NCBI RefSeq assembly: GCF_029193575.1
Contig: NZ_JARGCS010000030.1
Location: 1-64,000, forward strand
Origin: Pseudomonas entomophila
GTDB lineage: Bacteria > Pseudomonadota > Gammaproteobacteria > Pseudomonadales > Pseudomonadaceae
Direction of reading: 5' to 3'
Length of the DNA stretch: 64,000 nt
Positions 1-10,700 of this stretch are shown here, one piece after another. The notes below the pieces were generated by a model, which was not told where the DNA came from, ran no database searches, and saw nothing but the letters and a program-made list of their open reading frames with translations. The position numbers and the translations under genes are program-made. How positions within the stretch are numbered: the first letter of the stretch is position 1; each line of letters opens with the position of its first letter.

Positions 1-2
1 TC

Positions 3-3000
3 ACCCACTGGACCTGCCGCGACGAAGGCCGCGATGCCGTGCCGATCGGCCAACCGATCGCCAACCTGCAAACCTACGTGCTCGACGCTGAGCTTCAGCC
101 CGTTCCGGCGGGCGTGGTCGGTGAGCTGTACCTGGGCGGCGAAGGCCTCGCCCGGGGCTACCACCGCCGCCCGGCGCTGACCGCCGAGCGCTTCATCACC
201 AGCCCGTTCGGCAGCGGCCAGCGCCTGTACCGCACCGGCGACCTGGCCAGCCAGCGCGCCGATGGCGTGATCGAGTACCGGGGCCGTATCGACCACCAGG
301 TGAAGATTCGCGGCCTGCGGATCGAGCTGGGCGAGATCGAAGCCCGTTTGATGGAGCAGGACGCGGTGCGCGAAGCCGTGGTGCTGGCCATCGATGGCGC
401 CCTGGTGGGTTACGTGGTGCCGAGCGAGTGGCAGCCTGAATCGCAAGAAACCCTGCGCGAAGCCCTCCGCGAACCGCTGCGCCAAGCCCTGCCGGACTAT
501 ATGGTGCCGGCCCAGTTGCTGTTCATCGAGCGCATGCCGCTGAGCCCCAACGGCAAGCTGGAGCGCAAGGCGCTGCCCAAGCCCGACGCCAGCCACGCGC
601 AGAAAGCCTACGTCGCCCCGCGCAGCGCGCTGGAACAGCGCATCGCCGCGATCTGGCAAGACGTGCTCAAGCTCGACCGCGTGGGCCTGAACGACAACTT
701 CTTCGAGCTGGGCGGCGACTCGATCATCTCGATCCAGGTGGTCAGCCGCGCCCGCCAGACCGGCATCCGCTTCACCCCGAAGGACCTGTTCCAGCACCAG
801 ACCGTGCAAAGCCTGGCCACCGTGGCGGTGCTCGGCGTGGCCCCCGTGGTCATCGACCAGGGCCCGGTCACAGGCGAAACCTCGCTGCTGCCGTTCCAGC
901 ACTGGTTCTTCGAAACCCTGCGAACCAACCACCACCACTGGAACCAGTCGGTGCTGCTGGCCCCCCGCGAAACCCTGCACGCCGAGCCCCTGGAGCGCGC
1001 CCTGCGCACCCTGGTCGAGCATCACGACGCCTTGCGCCTGCGTTTTAAGAACGGTGCCGCCCAGTTCGCCGAACTCGACGCCACGCCCTTGCTCTGGCAG
1101 GAAACCGTCGCCGACGACAGCCAGTTGCAAGCCGCCGCCGACCGCGCCCAGCGCAGCCTCGACCTGAGCCAGGGCCCGCTGCTGCGCGCGCTGCTGGCCA
1201 CCCAGGCCGACGGCAGCCAGCGCCTGCTGCTGGTGATCCACCACCTGGCCGTGGATGGCGTGTCCTGGCGCATCCTGCTCGAAGACCTGCAAGCGGCCTA
1301 CCGCCAGCAGCGCCTGCCGGCCAAGACCCACTCGGTCAAAGCCTGGGCCGAGCAACTGCAAGCCGATGCCCAAGGCCCGGCCCTGCGAGGCCAACTGGCC
1401 TACTGGCAGGCCCAGGCCGTCGAGGCAGGGCTGCCTTGCGCAGCGCCCGCGCAACCACTGCTCACCCGTGACGCGCGCAGCGTGCAGACCCGCCTGGACG
1501 CCCAGCTCACCCGCCGCCTGCTGCAAGAGGCGCCCGCCGCCTACCGCACCCAGGTCAACGACCTGTTGCTGACCGCCCTGGCGCGGGTGGTCACGCGCTG
1601 GAGCGGCCAGCCCTCGGTGGCCGTGCTGATGGAAGGCCATGGCCGCGAGCCGCTGTCGCGCGAACTCGACCTGACCCGCAGCGTCGGCTGGTTCACCAGC
1701 TTCTACCCGGTCAAGCTGACCCCCGCCCAGGGCCTGGGCGAGTCGATCAAGCACATCAAGGAGCAGCTGCGCGCCGTGCCGGACAAAGGCATGGGCTATG
1801 GCGCGCTGCGCTACCTGGGCACCGATCAGGCCCGCGCGGCGCTGGCCGCGCAAACCCCGGCGCGCATCACCTTCAACTACCTGGGCCAGCTCGATGGCAG
1901 CTTCGACCAGCCCGAGGCGCTGTTCGTGCCGACCGGCCAGCCGCGCGGCCAGGAGCAGGCTGACGACGCGCCGCTGAGCAACTGGCTGACCCTCAACGGC
2001 CAGGTCTACGGCGGCGAATTGCGGGTGGACTGGCAGTTCAGCACCGCGCTGTTCGACAGCGCCACGGTGCAGGCCCTGGCCGACGCCTACGCCCAGGCCC
2101 TGGGCGAGCTGGTCGAGCACTGCGCCGCCAGCGGCGCGCTGACCCCGTCCGACGTACCGCTGGCCGGCCTCGACCAAGCCGCGCTCGACAGCCTGGGCCT
2201 CGACCCGCGCACCGTGCAGGACCTCTACCCGCTGTCGCCGATGCAGCAGGGCATGCTGTTCCACAGCCTCTACCAGCCCGGCGATGGCGCCTACATCAAC
2301 CAGCTCTCGGTGGCGGTCGAAGGCCTCGACCCCGAGCGCCTGCGCGCCGCCTGGCAGGCCACGGTCGATGCCCACGATGTGCTGCGCAGCGCCTTCCTCG
2401 AAGGCGGTCGTCCGTTGCAAGTGGTGTACCGCGAGCGCGCGCTGCCGTTCACCCTGGAAGACTGGCGCGGCCGCGCCGACCAGGCCGAGGCCGTCGCCGC
2501 CAAGGCCCGTGACCTGCGCAGCGCCGGCTTCGCCCTCGACCGCGCGCCGCTGCTCGACCTGTGCCTGTTGCGCCTGGACCCACAGCGCTACCAGATGATC
2601 TACACCTGCCACCACCTGCTGGTGGACGGCTGGAGCAACGCCCAACTGCTGGGCGAGGTGCTGCAACGCTACAGCGGTGGCGAGGTGGCCCCGCAAGCGG
2701 GCCGCTACCGCGACTACATCGCCTGGCTGGCCGGGCAGGACGCGCAAGCCACCGAGCAGTTCTGGCAGGCCCAGTTGCAACGCCTGGACGCGCCGACCCG
2801 CCTGGCCGCCGCCTTGCCAGCGGTGGTCGCCGAGCAGGGGGGGCATGGCGAGCACCTGCGCCAGCTCGATGCCGGGCAGACCCAACGTCTGAAAGCCTTC
2901 GCCAGCCAGCACAAGGTCACCCTCAACACCGTGCTGCAAGCCGCCTGGGCGCTGCTGCTGCAACGCTACACCGGCCAGCCGGGCGTGGCCTTCGGCGCCA

Positions 3001-6000
3001 CCGTGGCGGGGCGCTCGGCGCCGCTGCCGGGGATCGAGGCGCAGGTGGGGCTGTTCATCAATACCCTGCCGGTGATCGTCAGCCCGCGCGCCGAGCAGGC
3101 GCCGGGGCCGTTCCTCGAGCAGTTGCAAGCCCAGAACGTGGCGCTGCGCGAGCACGAGCACACACCGTTGTTCGATATCCAACGTTGGGCCGGGCAGGGC
3201 GGTGATGGCCTGTTCGACACCTTGCTGGTGTTCGAGAACTACCCGGTGGCCGAAGCCCTGCAGCAGGGCGCTCCCGCGGGCCTGCGCTTCGGCGCGGTGC
3301 ACACCCGCGAGCAGACCAGCGTGCCGCTGACCCTGCTGGTGGGCGTGGAAGACAACCTGAGCCTGTTGTTCCAGTTCGACCGCCAGCAGTTCAGCGCGCA
3401 GCAGGTCGAACGTATCGGCGCGCACCTGCTGGCGCTGCTGCACGGCCTGCTTGCGGCCCCCGCTGCGCTGGGCGAGCTGGCGATTCTCGGCGGCGAAGAG
3501 CGCCAGCGCATGCTGGGCGACTGGAACGCCAGCGCCGTACCCTCGGTGCCGGCGCGCTGCATTCACGAACTGATCGCCGCCCAGGTGCAGGCCGACCCCG
3601 GGCACCTGGCACTGATCGATGGCACCCGTCACTTGAGCTACCGCGAACTGGACCAGCGCGCCAACCGCCTGGCCCACCAACTGGTGAGCTTGGGCATCGG
3701 CGCCGAAGTGCGCGTGGGCATCGCCCTGCAACGCTCCAGCGAGCTGCTGGTGGCCCTGCTGGCGGTGCTCAAGGCCGGCGGCGCCTATGTGCCGCTGGAC
3801 CCCGACTACCCCGCCGAGCGCCTGGCCTACATGCTCGAAGACAGCCGCGCCCAGGTGTTGATCACCGAGTCGTCGGTGCTCGAAGGCCTGACGCCGGATG
3901 CCACCACTCATGTGGTGCTGGTGCAGCCGGGTGATGCCTGGCTGGCCGGCTACCCGGACAGCGCGCCCGCGGTGGCCGTGACCCCGGACAATCTGGCGTA
4001 TGTGATCTACACCTCTGGCTCCACTGGCAAACCCAAGGGCGTGGCCATTACCCACCGCAACGTGCAGGCGCTGGTGGACTGGTCGCAGCAGGCCTTCAGC
4101 CGCGACGATCTGCAAGGCGTGCTGGCCTCGACCTCGGTGTGCTTCGACCTGTCGGTGTGGGAGCTGTTCGTCACCCTGGCCAGCGGCGGCTTCATCGTGC
4201 TGGCGCGCAACGCCCTGGCACTGCCGGACCTGCCGGCGCGCGACCAGGTGCGCCTGGTCAACAGCGTGCCCTCGGCGCTGGCCGCGTTGCTGCGTGCCGG
4301 CCAGGTGCCGCCTGGCGTGCGCATCATCAACCTGGCCGGCGAGCCGCTCAAGCAGGGCCTGGTGGATGCGCTGTTCCAGTTGCCGGGCGTGGAGCGGGTC
4401 AACGACCTGTACGGCCCGTCGGAAGACACCACCTATTCCACCTGGACCCGCCGCGAGGCCGGTGGCAGCGCCAGCATCGGCCGACCCCTGCCGGGCACCG
4501 GCAGCTACCTGCTCGATGCCGACCTGCAACCCGCGCCGCTGGGTGTGGGCGCCGAGCTTTACTTGTCCGGCGCGGGCCTGACGCGTGGCTACCTGGGGCG
4601 CGCGGCGCTGACCGCCGAGCGCTTCGTGCCCAACCCGTTCGGCACGGCGGGCGAACGGCTGTACCGTACCAGCGACCTGACCCGCTACCGCGAGGACGGC
4701 GTGATCGAGTACCTGGGGCGCGTCGACCACCAAGTGAAGATCCGTGGCTTCCGCGTCGAGCTGGGCGAGATCGAGGCGCGCCTGCTGGCCCTGCCACAGG
4801 TGCGCGAGGCGGCGGTGCTGGCGGTCGAATTGCAAGGCGGCCCGCAACTGGTGGCCTACGTCGCAGCCCAGGCGCACCCCCAAGGCGCTGGCGAGCAGGC
4901 GACCCTGCGTGTGGCGCTCAAGGCTCGCCTGGCCGAGCAACTGCCGGGCTACATGGTGCCGGCGTTCGTGCTGTTCCTCGCCGGCCTGCCGCTGACCCCC
5001 AATGGCAAGCTCGACCGCAAGGCCCTGCCGCTGCCGGAGGCGCAGCCTGCGGGGGCGTCGTTGCGCGCACCGCGAACCGCCTTCGAGCGCCAGGTCGCCG
5101 ACGTTTGGCAACAGGTCCTGGAAGTCGAGCAGGTCGGCCTGGATGACCAGTTCTTCGAGCTGGGCGGCCATTCGCTGCTGGCCACCCAGGTGGTCGCGCG
5201 TCTGCAAGGCCTGCTGGCGGTGCCGGTGAGCCTGCGCGACCTGTTCGAGCACCCGCGCCTGGCCGCGTTCGTCGAGCACCTGCAAGGGCGTGGCGCCCCG
5301 GCGCAGGCCCAGGGCCCCGCACTGGTGGCGGCGGGCGAGGGCGCGACGGCCGCGCTGTCGCTGGCCCAGCGCCGCCTGTGGGTGGTCGAGCAACTCTCCG
5401 GCGGCAGCGGCGCCTACGGCATGCCGCTGGCCCTGCGCCTGAAAGGCGAACTGCAAGTGCCGCTGCTGCGCGAGGCGCTGGCTGAAGTGATCCGCCGCCA
5501 CGAGGTGCTGCGCACGGCCTATGTGGCTGACGACGAAGGCGACCCGCTGGCCGTGGTCGCGGCCTCGGTGAGCATGGACCTGCCATTGCTCGACCTGAGC
5601 GGCCTGGGCCGCGCCGAGCAGGAGGCCCAGGTGGCCGAGGCAGTGCTGAGCAACGCCAGCACGCCGATCAGCCTGCTCCACGCGCCGCTGCTGCGGGGCC
5701 GTGTGTTGCGCCTGGCCGAGCGCGAGCACGTGGTGCTGTACGCCATGCACCACATCATCTCCGACGGTTGGTCGATGTCGCTGCTGGTCAACGAGCTGGT
5801 CGAACTCTACGGCCAATTGCAGGCCGGTCAGCCCGCGCGTTTGGAACCGTTGCCGCTGCAGTACAGCGACTACGCCCGCTGGCAGCTGGCGCTGGAGCAC
5901 AGCGGCGTGCTGGCCGGGCAGGCCGACTACTGGCGCCAGGCCCTGGCGGGCAACACGGGCCTGCTGGCGCTGCCGACCGACCAGCCACGCCCGGCCAGCG

Positions 6001-7775
6001 CCTCCAACGCCGGCGCCGACCTGCAGCTGCAGCTCGACGGCGAGCTGGTGCACGGCCTCAAGGCCCTCGCCGGGCAGGCCGGCACCACGCTCTACAGCGT
6101 GCTGCTGGCGGCCTTCCAGGTGCTGCTGCACCGGGTCAGCCACAGCGACGACCTGCTGGTCGGCGCCGACGTCGCCGGGCGCCAGCGCCCGGAGCTGGAG
6201 CGTCTGATCGGCTTCTTCGTCAACATCCTGCCGCTGCGCTCGCGCTACCACGCGCAGCAGACCTTCGGCGACTACCTGGCCGCCACCCGCGACACCGCGC
6301 TCGGCGCCTTCGAACACCAGGACCTGCCCTTCGACATGATCGTCGAGGCCAGCGGCGTGGCCCGCCAGCGTGGGGTCAACCCGCTGGTGCAGGTGCTGTT
6401 CGTGATGAACAACCTGCCGGTGCGCGACGCCAGCCTCGACGCGCTGAAGGTCGAGGTGCTGCCGGCCACGACCGGTTACTCGAAATTCGACATGGCCCTG
6501 TTCCTCGACCAGGACGGCGAAGGCCTGCGCGGCACCTGGCAGTACGCCAGCGAGCTGTTCGGCGCCGAACGCATCCGCGCCCTGGCCACGGACTGGACAC
6601 GCATTCTGGAGCAGATCCTGCGCGAGCCGGATATCAGACTAGGAGACCTCAAGATGACCACGGACACCGCCGTCGCGGCTGCGCCGGCCGCTGCCGCCAG
6701 CCCCAAGGCCGACAAACTCGGCAAGTTCCTGAAAAAGCCCAAGGCCCCGGAGCACAAAGCCGCCGTCGCCGTGCGCGAATCGCTGCTGGCCGCGCCCCAG
6801 GTCTTCCCGCTGCTGGTCGAGCCGAACGACCCGGGGCTGGACCTGGTGAGCTGGGTCAAGGCCAACCGCCCCTGGCTCGAGGAAAAGCTCTCGCGCCATG
6901 CCGGGTTGCTGTTCCGTGGCTTCGCCATGCACGACATCCACGCCTTCGAGGCGTTTGCCGAGGCGGTGCAGCCGGGGCTGTACGGCAAGTACGGCGACCT
7001 GCCGAAGAAGGAGGGCGGCAAGAACACCTACCGTTCGACGCCGTACCCCGAGAACAAGATGATCCTGTTCCATAACGAGAGCTCGCACCAGGACACCTGG
7101 CCGCGCAAGCAGTTGTTCTTCTGCGAGCAGCCGTCGCCGGTGGGCGGTGCCACGCCGGTGGTGGACTGCCGGCAGATGTACCAGCGCCTGCCCCAGGCGC
7201 TGCGGGAGAAATTCGAGGAAAAGGGCCTGCTCTACGTGCGCACCTTCGCCACCAACCTGGACGTGTCGTGGCAGCACTTCTTCAAGACCGACGAGCGTGC
7301 CGAGGTCGAGGCGCGCTGCCGCGCGGCGGGCATCCAGTGGACCTGGTTCGACAACGACGAGCTGCAGATCCGCACGCCATGCCCGGCGATCATCCGTCAC
7401 CCGGTGACCGGCGAGAAAACCTTCTTCAACCAGGTGCAATTGCACCACATCCACTGCCTCGACCCGGACGTGCGCGAGGACCTGCTGGCGCTGTTCGGCA
7501 TCGAGCGCATGCCGCGCCACGTGTACTACGGCGATGGCTCGCCGATCGACGACCAGACCATGGCGCTGATCGGTGAGCTGTACGAGGCTTGCGCCGTGCG
7601 CTTCGACTGGCGCAAGGGCGATGTGATCCTGCTCGACAACATGCTCGCCGCCCACGCCCGCGACCCGTTCGAGGGGCCGCGCAAGATCGTCGTGGCCATG
7701 GGCGAAATGGTCGAGCGCCGCACCCTGGAGGCGCCACAGCGCCCCGCAACCCTCACCCAAGAGGCTGACGCATGA
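3..7775 (+). CDS. Siderophore-type NRPS with C-terminal TauD/SyrP-like hydroxylase (5' truncated by window)
   Basis: The frame is open from base 3, inside an adenylation domain, so the gene starts outside the window; about 2590 residues are visible. Domains in order, counted from base 3: C-terminal part of A1 (to about 190), carrier T1 (GGDS, Ser240), epimerization domain (HHLAVDG 413-419, later FNYLG), condensation domain (HHLLVDG 870-876), A2 (YTSGSTGKPKG from 1336, FDLS with Asp1382), T2 (GGHS, Ser1724), a second condensation domain (HHIISDG 1916-1922), then an Fe(II)/2-oxoglutarate hydroxylase (about 2265-2580) with an HNE metal motif at 2357-2359, distal His2551 and a following Arg. Hydroxylases fused to NRPS C-termini are the IbetaH type that hydroxylates Asp or His in siderophores. 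The residue before the E domain becomes D. My reading of the A2 specificity residues (DLWSNALTY) matches no code I know. The gene overlaps the next by 4 nt. Confidence 0.95.
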   Translation, partial: THWTCRDEGRDAVPIGQPIANLQTYVLDAELQPVPAGVVGELYLGGEGLARGYHRRPALTAERFITSPFGSGQRLYRTGDLASQRADGVIEYRGRIDHQVKIRGLRIELGEIEARLMEQDAVREAVVLAIDGALVGYVVPSEWQPESQETLREALREPLRQALPDYMVPAQLLFIERMPLSPNGKLERKALPKPDASHAQKAYVAPRSALEQRIAAIWQDVLKLDRVGLNDNFFELGGDSIISIQVVSRARQTGIRFTPKDLFQHQTVQSLATVAVLGVAPVVIDQGPVTGETSLLPFQHWFFETLRTNHHHWNQSVLLAPRETLHAEPLERALRTLVEHHDALRLRFKNGAAQFAELDATPLLWQETVADDSQLQAAADRAQRSLDLSQGPLLRALLATQADGSQRLLLVIHHLAVDGVSWRILLEDLQAAYRQQRLPAKTHSVKAWAEQLQADAQGPALRGQLAYWQAQAVEAGLPCAAPAQPLLTRDARSVQTRLDAQLTRRLLQEAPAAYRTQVNDLLLTALARVVTRWSGQPSVAVLMEGHGREPLSRELDLTRSVGWFTSFYPVKLTPAQGLGESIKHIKEQLRAVPDKGMGYGALRYLGTDQARAALAAQTPARITFNYLGQLDGSFDQPEALFVPTGQPRGQEQADDAPLSNWLTLNGQVYGGELRVDWQFSTALFDSATVQALADAYAQALGELVEHCAASGALTPSDVPLAGLDQAALDSLGLDPRTVQDLYPLSPMQQGMLFHSLYQPGDGAYINQLSVAVEGLDPERLRAAWQATVDAHDVLRSAFLEGGRPLQVVYRERALPFTLEDWRGRADQAEAVAAKARDLRSAGFALDRAPLLDLCLLRLDPQRYQMIYTCHHLLVDGWSNAQLLGEVLQRYSGGEVAPQAGRYRDYIAWLAGQDAQATEQFWQAQLQRLDAPTRLAAALPAVVAEQGGHGEHLRQLDAGQTQRLKAFASQHKVTLNTVLQAAWALLLQRYTGQPGVAFGATVAGRSAPLPGIEAQVGLFINTLPVIVSPRAEQAPGPFLEQLQAQNVALREHEHTPLFDIQRWAGQGGDGLFDTLLVFENYPVAEALQQGAPAGLRFGAVHTREQTSVPLTLLVGVEDNLSLLFQFDRQQFSAQQVERIGAHLLALLHGLLAAPAALGELAILGGEERQRMLGDWNASAVPSVPARCIHELIAAQVQADPGHLALIDGTRHLSYRELDQRANRLAHQLVSLGIGAEVRVGIALQRSSELLVALLAVLKAGGAYVPLDPDYPAERLAYMLEDSRAQVLITESSVLEGLTPDATTHVVLVQPGDAWLAGYPDSAPAVAVTPDNLAYVIYTSGSTGKPKGVAITHRNVQALVDWSQQAFSRDDLQGVLASTSVCFDLSVWELFVTLASGGFIVLARNALALPDLPARDQVRLVNSVPSALAALLRAGQVPPGVRIINLAGEPLKQGLVDALFQLPGVERVNDLYGPSEDTTYSTWTRREAGGSASIGRPLPGTGSYLLDADLQPAPLGVGAELYLSGAGLTRGYLGRAALTAERFVPNPFGTAGERLYRTSDLTRYREDGVIEYLGRVDHQVKIRGFRVELGEIEARLLALPQVREAAVLAVELQGGPQLVAYVAAQAHPQGAGEQATLRVALKARLAEQLPGYMVPAFVLFLAGLPLTPNGKLDRKALPLPEAQPAGASLRAPRTAFERQVADVWQQVLEVEQVGLDDQFFELGGHSLLATQVVARLQGLLAVPVSLRDLFEHPRLAAFVEHLQGRGAPAQAQGPALVAAGEGATAALSLAQRRLWVVEQLSGGSGAYGMPLALRLKGELQVPLLREALAEVIRRHEVLRTAYVADDEGDPLAVVAASVSMDLPLLDLSGLGRAEQEAQVAEAVLSNASTPISLLHAPLLRGRVLRLAEREHVVLYAMHHIISDGWSMSLLVNELVELYGQLQAGQPARLEPLPLQYSDYARWQLALEHSGVLAGQADYWRQALAGNTGLLALPTDQPRPASASNAGADLQLQLDGELVHGLKALAGQAGTTLYSVLLAAFQVLLHRVSHSDDLLVGADVAGRQRPELERLIGFFVNILPLRSRYHAQQTFGDYLAATRDTALGAFEHQDLPFDMIVEASGVARQRGVNPLVQVLFVMNNLPVRDASLDALKVEVLPATTGYSKFDMALFLDQDGEGLRGTWQYASELFGAERIRALATDWTRILEQILREPDIRLGDLKMTTDTAVAAAPAAAASPKADKLGKFLKKPKAPEHKAAVAVRESLLAAPQVFPLLVEPNDPGLDLVSWVKANRPWLEEKLSRHAGLLFRGFAMHDIHAFEAFAEAVQPGLYGKYGDLPKKEGGKNTYRSTPYPENKMILFHNESSHQDTWPRKQLFFCEQPSPVGGATPVVDCRQMYQRLPQALREKFEEKGLLYVRTFATNLDVSWQHFFKTDERAEVEARCRAAGIQWTWFDNDELQIRTPCPAIIRHPVTGEKTFFNQVQLHHIHCLDPDVREDLLALFGIERMPRHVYYGDGSPIDDQTMALIGELYEACAVRFDWRKGDVILLDNMLAAHARDPFEGPRKIVVAMGEMVERRTLEAPQRPATLTQEADA
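6641..6656 (+). promoter_or_regulatory. Possible internal ribosome binding site and start for the hydroxylase domain
   Basis: Inside the first synthetase, AGGAG at 6641-6645 lies 8 nt before an in-frame ATG at 6654. The ATG falls at the boundary between the last condensation domain, which ends with the usual LGDL-type tail, and the hydroxylase. A Pro/Ala/Lys-rich linker follows. Independent translation of a stand-alone hydroxylase of about 373 residues is possible but only inferred; the same bases also encode the normal domain tail. Confidence 0.3.
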
Positions 7776-10700
7776 GCGACATCAACCTGGAACAACTCGG
7801 CGCCGGCCTGGCCTTGCTCGCCGAACAGCAACACTGGAGCGAGGCCGTGGGCCCGCTGGCGCAGCAGGCCCATGTCGTGAACGTGTGCATCGGCGGTGAC
7901 CTGGATCTGGCCGCGCTGCACGCCGCGCTGGACGACCTGGCGCTGCGCCAGCAGGTACTGACCAGCGCCATCGGCGCGGTCGCCGGCTACCACGGCCTGC
8001 GCCAGTTCCCCGCTGCGCGCCCGGCGCAGGTGGCGGTGACGGTCGAGGAGCCGGCCCAGCCGGAAAGCGCCGCCGCCGCACAGCGCGCCCAGTGGTTGCA
8101 GCGCCCGGTGACCCAAGGCCCGCAATTCCAGGCCTTGTTGCAGCGCCTGGAGGGCGGGCAATGGCACCTGACCCTGGCATTGCCACGTGTGCTGGTCGAT
8201 GCCGGCAGCCTGCCGTTGCTGCTCGATCAACTGGTGCAGGCCTACACCCAGGGGCCGGCTGGCGCCGACGAAGAACTCGGGCAGTTCGAGCAATACCTGG
8301 AATGGCGCGCCGAAGTGGTGCTGGACGAAGACGCCGGGCACGCCGCGCAATACTGGCAGGCGCACCTGGGCAACAGCGCGCCGGCGCTGCCGGGCCTGCC
8401 CTACCGGCGCAAAGGTGGCCAAGCCGGGGAGGGGGGCGTGGCGCAGGTCGTGGCGTCGCTGCCGGGCGAACTGCGCGAAGCTCTGCAAGCCCTGGCCGCA
8501 CACCATGGCGTGACCGCCGACACCGTGCTGCAAGCGGCCTGGTGGCTGCTGCTGGCACGCCTGAGCGGGCGCACGGCGTTCATTGCCGGGTGGCGCCACG
8601 ATGGCCGCGCCGACTATGAATTCTTCGACCAGACCCTGGGCCTGTTCGAGAAGACCCTGCCGCTGCACCTCGCCTTAGACCCGGCGCTGCCGTTCGAGCA
8701 GTGCCTGGCGCCCCTGGCCGGGGTGCTCGAACAGCATCGCACCTGGCAGGAATACTGGAGCGCCGAAGGCCGTGGCACGCAGCCCGTCCATGGCTTCGCC
8801 GTGCGCCGCCTGGCGGGCGCCGCACAGGCCAAGGGCGCGCAGTGGTCGCCCAGCGTCGCGGCTGGCCTGGCGCCGGGCTTCGAGCTGGCCCTTGAAGTGG
8901 GCCTGGATGGCGAAGGTGCGGTGCAGCAACTGAGCCTGGCGTACCTTACCCAGCACTACAGCGCACAGGCCATCGCCGGGCTGTTGGCGCAGTACCAGGT
9001 GCTGCTGGGCGGCATCGTCGCCGCGCCGTCGACCGCCGCCTTCGACCTGCCGCTGCTGGGCGAGGCCGAGCGTGCGCGGTTGTTGGCGTTCAACCCGCCA
9101 GCCGAGGCCATCGACCCGCGCCTGACCCTGGCCCAGCGCATCACCGAGTGGGCCTCGGTCACCCCGGATGCCCCGGCACTGGTGAGCGCTGCTCAAACCC
9201 TGAGCTACGCCGAACTGGAGCGTCGCGTGCAGCACCTGGCGGCGGCCATGGCCGCGCGCGGTGTGGGCGCCGGGCAGCGGGTGGCGCTGGCGTTGCCGCG
9301 TTCGGCGCAGTGGCTGGTGGCGGCGCTGGCGGCCTGGCGTCTGGGCGCGGCCTGGCTGCCGCTCGACCCGCAGTGGCCAGCGGCGCGCCTGACGCTGCTG
9401 CTGGAGCAGGCCGGTGCGAGTTTGCTGGTGGGCGAGGCTGCGCTGCCGGTCGAGGCCGCGCAGTTGGATCTGGGCGACGTGCGCTTCGACGGTGAGGCGC
9501 AGGCGTTGGCTGAGCGCCCTGCGGTCAGCGCGACCGACCTGGCCTATGTGCTGTTCACCTCCGGCTCGACCGGCACGCCCAAGGCGGTAGCGGTCGAGCA
9601 CGGCGCGCTGTTCAACTACGTGGCCGCTGCCAGCGCGGCGCTGGGCCTGGACGCCTGCCGACGGTTCGCCTTCGGCACCAGCGTGGTTGCCGACCTTGGC
9701 CATACCACGCTGTTCGGCGCGCTGTACCACGGCGCCGCGCTGCACCTGGCCGATGAGGCCACGGTGCAGGACGGCCAGGCCTTCGCCGGGTTCATCGAGG
9801 GGCAGGGCATCGACTGCCTGAAGATCGTCCCGTCGCACCTGGCGGCCTTGCTGGAAACCCCGACCCCGGTGCTGCCGGCGACCTTGGTCCTGGGGGGCGA
9901 GGCGGTAGCCCCCGCCTTGGTCGAACGCATTCTGCGCATCCGCCCGGACGTGCGCCTGTTCAACCACTATGGGCCGAGCGAAACCACGGTCGGCGTGCTG
10001 GTGCACCCGATCAGCCAGGCGGACCTCGACAGCAACGCGGTGCCGCTGACCCAGGTGCTGGCCAACAACCAGGTGCTGGTGCTCGATGCCCAGCGCAAGC
10101 TGGTGGCGGCGGGTGAGCTGGGCGAGCTGTACATCGCGGGCGCGCAACTGGCCCGCGGCTACCTGAATGCCCCGCAGCAACAGGCCGAGGCGTTCGTCGA
10201 GCACCCACTGCAGCCGGGCGCGCGGCTGTACCGCACGGGCGACCTCGCCCGCTATCGCCCCGAAGGCGGCATCGTCCTGCAAGGGCGTGCCGACCAGCAG
10301 GTGAAGCTGCGCGGTTTCCGTGTCGAGCTGGCAGAGATCGAGGCCGAGCTGGCGGCGCTGGCCGGTGTCAGCGAAGCGGCGGTGGTGCTGGACGCTCAGC
10401 ACGAACCGCTGGCCTTCGTCACCGCCGTGGGCGAGCCGGGGGAGGGCTGGGCCAGCGTGCTCAAGGCCCAACTGGCGCAGCGCCTGCCGGCGGTGATGGT
10501 GCCGCGTCAGGTGCATGGGCTGGCGCGCATGCCGCGCCTGGGCAATGGCAAGATCGACCGCCAGGCCCTGGCCACGCTCGATGTGGGGGCTGCGCAGCAG
10601 GCCTACGTGGCGCCGCGCGATGCCCTGGAGCAGGTGCTGGCCGAGCGCATGGCGCAGTTGCTGGGCAGCGAGCGCTTGAGCGTGGAGCAGGACTTCTTCG

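Noticed and set aside
7775..8900. An active condensation domain at the start of the second NRPS
   Set aside because: The HHxxxDG residues are all replaced except Asp, so peptide bond formation by this domain is unlikely.
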